This document shows, in pieces, positions 45,090 through 53,907 of a stretch of 64,000 nt of DNA. Where the stretch lies: NCBI GenBank assembly GCA_946965045.2, contig OX337229.1:1240001-1304000 (forward strand). The letters run 5' to 3'. The notes under the pieces were generated by a model that ran no database searches, was not told where the DNA came from, and saw only the letters and a program-made list of their open reading frames with translations. Origin of the DNA: Epithemia pelagica. Taxonomy: Eukaryota > Bacillariophyta > Bacillariophyceae > Surirellales > Surirellaceae. Position 1 is the first letter of the stretch; every line of letters begins with the position of its first letter. The translations under genes and the position numbers were made by a program.

Positions 45090-48000
45090 CTACACTGCCT
45101 CAAACTCTTCATCATCTTCGTCGTTATCTTCGTTGTTCTCATTGTCTGTATTTGATGCATCCGACTCTTCATTCTCATTTTGTCGTCTTCGTCTACGTGG
45201 TTGCGTTTCTCCGGCTCCTTGGCGTGTTCTTTTCCGAGTCAACGTTGATGTCAAGCCTTGTGCTTCCCGTAGTTCCGCCACAACGGGATGGTTCTTTCTC
45301 ACCGTGTATGTGTACCGAGACCCCTCGTCTGCCTCCACGAAAATCTCTTTTCCTGTTGATGAGTGCAAGATTTCGAAGCACGTCTTGTTCTGAAACTCAG
45401 GCCGGTTGTGGATTTTCCAGCCTTCTTCTCCTTTGTGTTGGCAAGCCACCGTGTGGGCCGCAATCCCACACTTGACGCATCTCCCAACGTTCTTGAATAA
45501 CCCACCCATCTTAAGTTCTTGCTTCTTCCATCTATATTCCAGCATACACACAGCACATCCAACTTGTTTGTTGCTTTCTACCGCCACTGGGTAGTGCCCA
45601 TCGTTACATGTTGATTCGTTGTTGTTTCTTGTCCGACGAGCCAAAGCATCTACTTCCTGAGGAGCGACGTAGCTGCACATTGTTTGGGCAATGATTGTGT
45701 AAAATGCATGCCGCGACAACTTCGTTTTACGGGAACGAGGACGATTGCCTGCTGCAAGGTTCCAAGCAATATAACTGTTGAGTAGCATACAATCAATCAC
45801 AGCGAAGCCAGATTTCTTATACCATTTCTTGAAGTGTGAATGGGTTGCAAATCCTCCGAACTGAAACCTCATCTGGTCACCATTATCAACGCCGCCCATA
45901 TTCATTTGGTACCGTATAAGCGGTACAGGGCAAACAAACTCCACTTTCTGACTGCCCACTTGGCGGAGGACGATCCCACTTCCAGAATCTTCGTAGGAAC
46001 TTACGAAGTTCACCGTTTTCGAATCCACCCACTGCCCGAAGATGAGCCCATTCACCGGATCATGAAACAAGATGCAATTACCCCGATTTGTCTTTGTCCG
46101 CTTCAAATTCAACTTGGTTCGATTCCAACCAATCCTATTGGCCCGACATGTCCCAGTGGAAAAAAGACGGAGCCGGTCGCGGAGGATGACCGCCAACTTC
46201 GGAGCAGCGTATCGATTGTCCATCGACAGATGCCGGTAACCATCTGTCAACTTGTGGATGCCCAATGCGTAACAGGCGTTGACGACTGCCTTCATGGTAG
46301 TAGGGAGCTGTTTAGCTTCCGGCCGTATGTAGGCATTGGACGTGTTTTTTCCTTGATAAACGTCCAGATGAAGAATTGCGTAGGTGGAAGAAGAAGACAA
46401 TATAAAAAAATCAACCCGAAACTTCTGGGGTTTATCTTTGTTATACTGTCTCACCGGACAGTACCGTGACCTGCATCCAATGCCACCTTCGTCGAACGCC
46501 ATGTCTTTGGGGATCCGGAAGCTACGTTTTGAAGCTGCGTTGAGGGCTGTGATCAACTTCCGTAACTGATGGCATTTGTCACCACCACGCCTGCTTGGAC
46601 TCTCCTCGAAGTGGAAAGCCCCCCGAATCTGCCGGAAACGTGCTAACTTCATATATTGACTGGCCCATCCTGCGCTATCTTTGATTTCAATAGCCGGTTG
46701 GCCGGCCCCGACATTATACATGCGATTTGTAGTTTGAAAATATGCACCGTATCCTCCTCCGTCGACGGGACGAAGGGACATCATCAGGATGATCCCTAGA
46801 AATCTCGTCATCTCTTCGAGAGTGACATTCTGCCACTTTTGTGAGTGGTAGTATCCACGACGAGACACCAGGTTTGGTTTTATCTTCTCGTGGAAATAAA
46901 CATTCGTAGCAGTTGCCATATCTGCTATCAGCGAGTTTGACAGGCCACCAACAAACTGGAAACATTGGTATGGATTGGTAAAGTTGTCACTAACTCCATT
47001 CCTGAGACCATCTGGTCCACTGTACATGGAACGATGATTCGCGTCTTTTCCAATCCATTCGGTAGGTTCAGCCGAAAGTTCTGTCTCTTGATATGAAAAT
47101 ACCAACGCATCCATGAGTTGACGAATGGTTTGTTCTGGTTGGTTGTTCTCATTTGTCTCATTTGTGTTTTGTTGTGCTGCATTTGTGTTTTGTTGTGGAG
47201 GGGGCACGGGAGGGGGTGTTTCTTCAGTTTCCTCTTCATCCTCATCGTCCGAATCATTCTGGTCCTCCAGTGGATTGTCTGGGCGTGGAACTTGTTCGTC
47301 TTGTTCCAAATCGTCGTCTGGGTCCGCTCCATCTTCGTCCGATTCAGAATCACTTGAGTCCTCTGTGTCATTGGGTCGTCGTCGAAGTCGCCGACTATGC
47401 ATTGACGCGTTCTCTGTCGCGGTACCAGATTCTCCATTAGTGACAGTACTGCCGCTCCCAAAAAGGCGTATGGGACGAGAGTCAGGATTGGTTGGAGGTG
47501 TGTTGCCTGTAATGCCTTGACTTGGCTGGTTGTCTGTGAGATTGGACAGAGCAGGTGACCCATCTTCTGCAGCTGCAGTTCGGAGTTGAGCGCGACGTTG
47601 GGCCCTTTCAATTGTCGATGGGATGTCTTGGTTATCAGAATTGTCGTCATCTTGGGGAGAAGGCAAATCAGGTTCATTGGAATCGTGCGAAAGTGGGGTT
47701 TCACTTTCCCGATTATTGCCACGGGTCGAAGACATCGAAAGCTGCTGTGTATTGTTTGTCTGCGTGACTTGGTTCAAAGTTGGCTGTGTATTGTCGGTCT
47801 GGGTCAAGGTGGTGGAAGTTTGTTGTGTATTATTGGCGGTTGGAGACAATTGGTTACGACGAGAATCCGGAGCGGCGTTGTTGTTGTTGGTCGTAGAGGT
47901 ATTTCCCGTCGAATCCTGACGACGTTTCCAATCGTCGTAGGCAGAGATGTAGTCTTTGAGGAGATCCTTGAAATACTGGGTCGACGGGTAATGACGGCAT

Positions 48001-48377
48001 ACCCAAGCTGGATCAAGATTTGGGTGGTCAGCTTGGTTCCAAAATACAACATAAACGTTTCCATTCTTGTTCGTTGGACAGGCTTGGATCTGTCCCTGAA
48101 GCAACAACGGCGCGCTCACTGTTCGACCAGGAAATGTGGCAGTGAACCGGTTGAGAAAATTCCGATCGAGCCAGAATGAATGTGGAGCGATCAACTTTCT
48201 TCTTGCGTAGGAGAACCGATTGCGTTGTTGTGGCTGTCGTCGCGTAGGAACAGAAACTGGTCTGGAGGATGCTTGACTTGATTCGTTGGCTTCTTGAGAT
48301 GAATCGAGTAACGACTGAGAGTACGCACTCTGTGACGTTTGGGTCTCTCCGGCCGAATTGATCGAGGTTGACGACAT
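45090..48377 (-). CDS. piggyBac-family transposase, apparently intact
   Basis: 1095 aa, single exon, ATG at 48377. It catalyses cut-and-paste transposition at TTAA through an RNase-H-like DDD core. N-terminal Ser/Gln-rich leader, then an unusual domain (APHSFWLDRNFLNRFTATFP ... CRHYPSTQYFKDLLKDYI), a 250-residue Asn/Gln/Thr/Glu low-complexity linker, and the DDE_Tnp_1_7 domain from about residue 450. The family's catalytic aspartates are placed at MAFDEGGIG (about 628), MDNRYAAPKLA (about 721) and MGGVDNGDQMR (about 830). The C-terminal cysteine-rich finger is present (GCAVCMLEYRW ... GRCVKCGIAAHTVACQH), then a Thr/Arg/Glu-rich tail with basic KRTRQGAGETQPRRRRR. No stop or frameshift interrupts it, so it could be active. 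Confidence 0.92.
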   Translation of the reverse strand: MSSTSINSAGETQTSQSAYSQSLLDSSQEANESSQASSRPVSVPTRRQPQQRNRFSYARRKLIAPHSFWLDRNFLNRFTATFPGRTVSAPLLLQGQIQACPTNKNGNVYVVFWNQADHPNLDPAWVCRHYPSTQYFKDLLKDYISAYDDWKRRQDSTGNTSTTNNNNAAPDSRRNQLSPTANNTQQTSTTLTQTDNTQPTLNQVTQTNNTQQLSMSSTRGNNRESETPLSHDSNEPDLPSPQDDDNSDNQDIPSTIERAQRRAQLRTAAAEDGSPALSNLTDNQPSQGITGNTPPTNPDSRPIRLFGSGSTVTNGESGTATENASMHSRRLRRRPNDTEDSSDSESDEDGADPDDDLEQDEQVPRPDNPLEDQNDSDDEDEEETEETPPPVPPPQQNTNAAQQNTNETNENNQPEQTIRQLMDALVFSYQETELSAEPTEWIGKDANHRSMYSGPDGLRNGVSDNFTNPYQCFQFVGGLSNSLIADMATATNVYFHEKIKPNLVSRRGYYHSQKWQNVTLEEMTRFLGIILMMSLRPVDGGGYGAYFQTTNRMYNVGAGQPAIEIKDSAGWASQYMKLARFRQIRGAFHFEESPSRRGGDKCHQLRKLITALNAASKRSFRIPKDMAFDEGGIGCRSRYCPVRQYNKDKPQKFRVDFFILSSSSTYAILHLDVYQGKNTSNAYIRPEAKQLPTTMKAVVNACYALGIHKLTDGYRHLSMDNRYAAPKLAVILRDRLRLFSTGTCRANRIGWNRTKLNLKRTKTNRGNCILFHDPVNGLIFGQWVDSKTVNFVSSYEDSGSGIVLRQVGSQKVEFVCPVPLIRYQMNMGGVDNGDQMRFQFGGFATHSHFKKWYKKSGFAVIDCMLLNSYIAWNLAAGNRPRSRKTKLSRHAFYTIIAQTMCSYVAPQEVDALARRTRNNNESTCNDGHYPVAVESNKQVGCAVCMLEYRWKKQELKMGGLFKNVGRCVKCGIAAHTVACQHKGEEGWKIHNRPEFQNKTCFEILHSSTGKEIFVEADEGSRYTYTVRKNHPVVAELREAQGLTSTLTRKRTRQGAGETQPRRRRRQNENEESDASNTDNENNEDNDEDDEEFEAV

Positions 48378-48687
48378 ATCCTTCCGTACACCACTTCTTG
48401 ATGTTATTATGGACTTGAATGGAGATTGCCGACACTCGAAACGACTTTTAGAATGTAGGAGTTATGGTCAAAGTCGGACCTCTATCGTCAAGGAAGAAAA
48501 ATGAGGGAAAGTAGCGATTTTTTGAACGAGGAAACGACCATCACAACTTGAGAATTAGTGTAGGGTGTCATATACCAAAACGCTCCAAATGACGAGATCT
48601 ATCAGAATGACGGGTCAAAAAGGAGATGACGTGGATATTGACGACGTAGGGTGGAAAGGAAATTAAGCGAGTAGTGTATTTACTACT

Positions 48688-48719
48688 CAAAATTATGCTA
48701 GTAGTGTATTTACTGCCCG
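48688..48719 (-). repeat. Right terminal inverted repeat of the piggyBac element (imperfect)
   Basis: Reverse complement begins CGGGCAGTAAATACACTACT and matches 44120-44151 at about 22 of 32 positions. A related direct repeat (AGTAGTGTATTTACT) occurs at 48671-48685 and 48700-48714. Confidence 0.55.
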
Positions 48720-48727
48720 ATTACTAA

Positions 48728-49143
48728 GCCTCTACGAAACGAAAGTTGAGAGCTGACATTTCGTTTTGGCGGGATTTTGCTTCCTTACGCGTCTGCGAAA
48801 CGAAAACTAGAACCGCGCCTTATCCCCCATTCATCCCCCATTCCCCCCCCATTTTCACTTCAATAAATTGAATACTAAAATAATTCTCATAGAATTGTGA
48901 CGTACACAGGACGCACCGACCGTTGGAGCTGAACGCCAGTCGATCAATACTCTTGAGCGTTATGAACAACTTCACATTCATACATTGTCTAAACGCTTTG
49001 CACATCTGAAACGCCTTCTACTTTCGTTGGCCTACGAAAGTTGGCGCCAACTTTCGTAGCCCCGAAAGCTGAAAAGCAAGAATACCCGGATATAAGAGGT
49101 AAAATGATGACGTGTCAGCTCTCAACTTTCGTTTCGTAGAGGC
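48728..49143. mobile_element. 416-bp non-autonomous element with perfect 31-bp inverted repeats
   Basis: 48728-48758 and 49113-49143 are exact reverse complements over 31 bp; the left end starts GCCTCTACGAAACG. The flanks are CTAA (48724-48727) and TTAA (49144-49147), a near-match to a TTAA duplication shared with the adjacent piggyBac end. The interior is non-coding, has poly-C runs near 48825-48850, repeats the CGAAACGAAA word (about 48797) and contains the 28-bp palindrome at 49032-49059. A MITE mobilised by a TTAA-specific transposase is the simplest reading. Confidence 0.8.
49032..49059. repeat. Perfect 28-bp palindrome inside the satellite element
   Basis: Two arms CTACGAAAGTTGGC and GCCAACTTTCGTAG meet without a spacer. 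The arm shares CTACGAAA and GAAAGTTG with the element's terminal repeat. Confidence 0.85.
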
Positions 49144-49284
49144 TTAAGGGTCAGCCTAATTATGCCTCTGTTGTGCAAAGTGCCTCCGAAACTCGACAAT
49201 CTCGCGTTCCCCCAGAAAAACTTCGTTTTGTACGAGACTATCGTGCGTGGGGTGCGTCCGATCATCACTTCATTGGGGATGATG

Positions 49285-49373
49285 CCAACCGCATACCTTG
49301 TTGCCCCATTGGTGATGGCCTAATAACACCCTTAGGCACCTTGATACAGCTCGGCAACAAGGTACGCGGTTGG
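49285..49373. repeat. Hairpin with 21-bp arms
   Basis: 49285-49305 (CCAACCGCATACCTTGTTGC...) pairs with 49353-49373 with one mismatch across a 47-nt loop. Non-coding; no attached gene. Confidence 0.65.
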
Positions 49374-49919
49374 GACGGCCCTCCACCGACCCTCCACCAT
49401 GGTCAACACAGTCGACTGTTTTTCGTAATTTTTGATGAGATTCTAGCGTTCGGAAGAAATCACACATAACACTAAAGTTTATAAAATATTTATTTCAGCC
49501 ACTAGGAAGTCGCTAGTCGGACACTAATAACGCAAAACGCTTTCCAGGATTACTCCTCTTGTACAAATTCTACAGGAGTCTACGACAGGAACACACTCCC
49601 TGAACTCAGCTTGTAGGTTCCGTATGGCTGGCGCGCCGAATCTCGGTCGCGCTTGACGAACCAGTTGCTCCTAGAGTGTGTACACTCCCTAGCAACCGAG
49701 CGTGGCTAAGAATGATCAGAACCACCCCCGCTAGGAGGTGATTCACCGATTTGCGCAATACTCATCCCTCAATACTACAATCGTATAAGCGGAAACAATA
49801 CAAGTACGGTATCCGCAGAGGGGGTTTAGGGAAACACGTCTGGATGTCTGATCCATGACGACAAGAGGGTGGATCAACCAACCAAGAGAGAAGCAGAAAC
49901 AAGAAAAGAAGAAGAAAGT

Positions 49920-51332
49920 ATGGTTTCACATGGTCTAGATCAGCCAGAAGAAGGCCTGGCGACGTCCAACCCCGCTGCGGTTCGCGAATGGCTCTCGAAA
50001 CATCACCGGAAACAATTAACCTTGTTGGACAAGTTTTTGCTCGAGTTACGTCTAGGACGACTGGGAGCTACACGAGGTGGAAGTGGAGGTCTTAGTTCTG
50101 GACCGTCAGCAAGAGATGAGGAAGGAAGCGCAGCACCGTCAGACTCCAAGTCTAGTACAGCGTCGGCTCCAGTCGACCGTCGATTGGTGGTATTGCAGAC
50201 GGTCGAATTAATGAAGTATCTCATGGGACCCACGAGCTGGAAAACAGCTGCGGAATTGTTGAATTTAGTCAAGGCTGTCGGCAATGAATTGCATACGGCT
50301 GGTGGCATGCGTCGAGAACCGGCCATTGGCAATGTCATTCGTCGAATTTTGGCCGCCGTCCGAGAAGAAGCCCAGCGGGAAACTAGCAGCAACCCCACGA
50401 CAACGACAGAACAATTGGATACACCGTCCAAGTTGGTAACTGCTGCGGGCAATCGACTTTCACTGGATTCCATTTTGTGGGCTCTTCCTCAGCATGTTCG
50501 ACCAACGGGGAGCTCCTCACGCTCGGGCGGAAGCAGCCACCCACATCACCATCATGGCGACCATCAACGACAAGAATCCTTCTTGTTGTCCGACAGTGCC
50601 GATCAAGAGTATCCTGACATATTTTACAAGCAACGACCTGAATTGAAACAAACTGTAATGGAAGCGATCCAAGAAATATTGTCCGATTTGGAAGATACTT
50701 ACAAAAACATTAATGAACTGGCCACCTCGCATATCCAAGCAGGGGATGTCGTACTGACCTGTGGACGATCCAGAACGACCGAGTTGTTTCTCAAGGCGGC
50801 GGCTACTAAACGAAATCGTCTGCAGGGACCCTTCCAAGTCCTTGTCTGCGGGGGAGGAGCCGAGGCCATGGCAGCCAACTTGGCTCATGCGGGCATTGAG
50901 ACCATTCTTATTCCGGATTCGGCAGTATTTGCCGTCATGTCACGGGTCAACAAGGTGATTATTCCCGCCCATGCCGTCCTGGCCAATGGTGGTCTCATTG
51001 CCAGTAGTGGGTGCAATGTCGTGGCTTTAGCCGCGCACTATAATTCGGTACCAGTCGTTTGCGTCACTGGGATTTTCAAGCTATGTCCCATATTTCCACA
51101 TGAAGGACAAGATACACTGAATGATCTCATTAGTCCTAGTTCCATCATGGACTTATCGGAAATGAAGCATGTTCGCTTGTGGGACGTGGAATTTGTCAAT
51201 CCAGTACGAGATTTCATCAAACCAGAATACATTAACTTATATGCCACCAATGTCGGGTCCTTCCAACCAAGCTTCATTTATCGCTTGTTGGCTGAATATT
51301 ACCACAGCGACGATTGGGATTTGTTTGACTAG
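49920..51332 (+). CDS. EIF2B2: Translation initiation factor eIF2B subunit beta
   Basis: 470 aa from the first ATG in frame (49920, MVSHGLDQPEEG). A regulatory subunit of the guanine-nucleotide exchange factor that recycles eIF2, with the IF-2B (ribose-1,5-bisphosphate isomerase-like) Rossmann fold. Motifs: AVGNELHTAGGMRREPAIGNVIRRILA in the helical N-part; IQAGDVVLTCGRSRT; FQVLVCGGGAEA; ILIPDSAVFAVMSRVNKVIIPAHAVLANGGLIASSGCN; VVCVTGIFKLCPIFPH; and the C-terminal IKPEYINLYATNVGSFQPSFIYRLLAEYYH, where NVGSFQPSFIYRL points to beta. Ser/Gly-rich and His-rich inserts occur at about 65-95 and 205-230. Confidence 0.93.
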   Translation: MVSHGLDQPEEGLATSNPAAVREWLSKHHRKQLTLLDKFLLELRLGRLGATRGGSGGLSSGPSARDEEGSAAPSDSKSSTASAPVDRRLVVLQTVELMKYLMGPTSWKTAAELLNLVKAVGNELHTAGGMRREPAIGNVIRRILAAVREEAQRETSSNPTTTTEQLDTPSKLVTAAGNRLSLDSILWALPQHVRPTGSSSRSGGSSHPHHHHGDHQRQESFLLSDSADQEYPDIFYKQRPELKQTVMEAIQEILSDLEDTYKNINELATSHIQAGDVVLTCGRSRTTELFLKAAATKRNRLQGPFQVLVCGGGAEAMAANLAHAGIETILIPDSAVFAVMSRVNKVIIPAHAVLANGGLIASSGCNVVALAAHYNSVPVVCVTGIFKLCPIFPHEGQDTLNDLISPSSIMDLSEMKHVRLWDVEFVNPVRDFIKPEYINLYATNVGSFQPSFIYRLLAEYYHSDDWDLFD

Positions 51333-51467
51333 TTAAAATCAAATAAAATTATGTGTATCACCTACCTTGTTAACTTTTTACGGAGGCCTACGTGTTCGTC
51401 TCCCATGTAATGTAGTCTCTTAGGCGTCTCGCCAGTTTGTTCTCTCCTTTTTCCTCGTTTTGTTCTC

Positions 51468-53684
51468 TTATTCTTGTTCCCCTTCTTTTCCATTTTTACT
51501 GCCTTCATCTTTCTTTTCGTTGGGCTCTGGATCCGTGAACTTGAATTGAATTTTGCTACAGTCGATGCCCATACCATCGCTGCGAAGATGGGGTGTGAAC
51601 TGTGCGTGCATGGAATCAGACGCCTCTTCCGCATTGACCCATGAACATAAATTGTTTTCAACGCTTCCGCTTGATACATGAATGCCAAATGTCTGGTAAA
51701 ACTTTTCTGGTGACCGTACTCCTCCGAGTCCATACAAAGCTTCCTCACGATGATCCCAACCCGATGAATTCAAGTCATGGCTCATGCGAGTAATACCCAC
51801 CAGTCGTCTCAATGCTCGATAGTACAAATCATCTGTGTACCATGAGAGATTTTCGTTTTCCTCGTATGTCGTAACGTTTGGACGGTCGTAATGATGGAAA
51901 CAAACTGACCGTTCGGGAGCATAATAGTCATAGCCAACGGTAAATGCGCGAACGGAAATGGAAGTTTCTTCTCCTGTATGACCACAATCTTTGTGTGAGC
52001 GTCTTTCATTTTAAAATTCCTTTGTCCCTAAAAACGCGTACCCTGAAAAATCATTTGAAGATAGAAATCATACGGCACATTGACAACAAAATGGCCACCT
52101 AGTGTCAAAGGAAAGGGGCAAAACCAACCAAGAATGAGGATAGGAACTTGGTCACGCAAACTGTTTGGACAGGCCGTATAGCATGACTTACGAGAAAAAC
52201 TAAAGCCTGCGTTCGCCATTTCAAAACCACAAGGATATTAGTGAGGTGAAACAAACAATAGCGCGAACGTCTGAACAAGCAACGTAAATTGGCTCATTGC
52301 ATCAACCGTACCTGCCCCCCACCTGTAAACGAAGGAAAACCGTAAGTATCTGAGATAATTTGTAATTTCTATGGTATTGAACAGCAAAACATACCATGGT
52401 TGTAACTGAGGAGAGCCTTTGATTTGGGGTTCATCTTGTGGCTGTTGCATACGAAAAAGAAGAACAAGAAGTTAATAAAACACCCTGTCCCTCCGCGTTC
52501 TTAACAGAAACAGGCTAACTTACCTGTTGATTATGTCTTAGATATCTTTTGATACCATGACAAAGCTTTTGTGAGAAAAGGGTGCAAAAGAATCATAGCA
52601 AACGGCATGGAGCGAACAACTTACTTCGTTTTACCATCGTAAAGCTCAAAATCTGAGTTGCACATGATCGGTCGAGACGTGTCCAGTGATTTCCCATCTT
52701 TGTCTATAGCTCCCTTGACATTGGCCAAATATGTAGAGAGAACAGCCATTTCATTGCCAGTTGCCTCCATCTGTGATATGATATCCCTGTCCCAATCTTG
52801 AATAAACGTAATGTGTGCATCAATTTGCAAAGCGTAGTACTCTCCACGATACATGCGATTGCCAATGTTTCGTGCGAAGGTGGGACCAAGAGAAAGGTGG
52901 GCAGCTAGCTCATACACGTCGATTCGGTCTTTGTACTTGCACAGAGCTTGGTTGGGGTTTTGATCACATGGCTCAATAGGTGCATTACAAGCAACGTCGA
53001 CTCCATTCACAATCTGGTCCACGACACCGATCCGAATACGGTCAGCGTTACTGGCTCGCTGCATCAGATTTTCTACAGTTTCGCGACACTGAAAGTCGCG
53101 ATAGGATGCAATACCAACATAAATTGTTCTTTGATCCAAAGGACAACTGTCACCACGAATGTGATTGCCAAAGACGTCTGACTCCGCACATGAACCAACT
53201 TTCATGGCCACTGACCGCGGCATCAGAACATTATTGTGGATTGGACTTGACCAAAACTCGGGCAGCGACAGTTTTGTTGTGTTGTCCCCAGGATGAACCA
53301 CTGTTTCGTACCGCCCCTGATGATCTTTCAATGTATATGGCCACGTACTATATGGTAAAAAAGGTTTTGTTTGGTAGAAACCTGTGACGAAACGAAGATC
53401 CCTTTCATATGGAAGACTTAAGAGGCCCTGGATGGTAAGGAGAAGGAATGCACCACGACCAAAGAGAACAAGGTAGCGCCGAAAATCGTGCCGTCGCGAG
53501 ACAAATAACAGTCGTCCTAAGCAGCCCTTTGTTTGAAGGTACGATTATTGCATCAGAACATATTCGTTTGCAATCATTGAGTACCAAACACACTTCAACG
53601 TACTTTTCCTTTGTCTTTCTCTTCTTGACGGTGGTACTGAGGACTCCAATGACGGTATGACTGCCGTCGACGACTCGCCACCAT
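51468..53684 (-). CDS. Skp1-type GlcNAc-transferase-like protein, copy 2, eight exons with micro-exons
   Basis: Paralogue of the gene at 29642-31619. My model is 53604-53684, 52625-53526, 52524-52545 (22 nt), 52395-52441, 52312-52322 (11 nt), 52192-52206 (15 nt), 52042-52098 and 51468-51973, giving 546 aa. Each junction has GT-AG and rebuilds the family sequence: LQPWWGAGFSFSRGHFVVNVPYD and MIFQGEETSISVRAFTVGYDYYAPERS. The catalytic part QRTIYVGIASYRDFQCRETV, YALQIDAHITF and LYGLGGVRSPEKFY are conserved with copy 1. The first exon (MVASRRRQSY) and its 77-bp intron are the least certain part. It puts a hydrophobic anchor (YLVLFGRGAFLLLTIQGLLSL) near the N-terminus. Shares a 223-bp promoter with the 2OG oxygenase. 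Confidence 0.8.
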
Positions 53685-53907
53685 TGCGAACTCTCGTTCT
53701 GTCTCAGGATGAGATGATGCATGAGTCGAATTCGAATGGATGGCAGATCATCGTCGTTGGGCACAACAGAAAAGTCAGAACCATTCTTGTATGGGGGGCA
53801 ACAAAATGGCCAATCCCGGAGCAAAGATACCTTCAATCGCTTATCGATCGCTTGTAGTTCGCACGGCTACGTCACGAGATCTTTTTTTTTATTGAGAGCT
53901 CAGAACC

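Larger units (their letters stand above)
44113..48723. mobile_element. piggyBac-type DNA transposon, about 4.6 kb, two genes
   Basis: A transposase of the piggyBac family and a convergent accessory gene lie between related terminal regions. The left end (44120-44151, CGAGCAACCAATTTACTACT...) and the reverse complement of the right end (48688-48719, CGGGCAGTAAATACACTACT...) match at about 22 of 32 positions. Outside the left end is TTAA (44109-44112) and outside the right end CTAA (48724-48727), a one-base variant of the family's invariant TTAA target. Both ends contain sub-terminal repeats around ACTACTCGC / GCGAGTAGT. Exact boundaries are uncertain because several TTAA copies occur nearby. 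Confidence 0.7.
48378..49919. other. Right flank of the transposon and intergenic DNA
   Basis: Holds the transposase promoter side, the right repeat of the piggyBac element, the 416-bp satellite element (48728-49143) and several hairpins (49285-49373, 49631-49652, 49664-49696). No cellular gene is seen until eIF2B-beta. Confidence 0.6.

Noticed and set aside
53405-53836. 143-codon minus-strand frame as the start of the GlcNAc-transferase copy 2
   Set aside because: Its frame cannot be joined to the catalytic exon with a matching splice phase at the candidate acceptors I examined; the 53684 start gives a consistent model.
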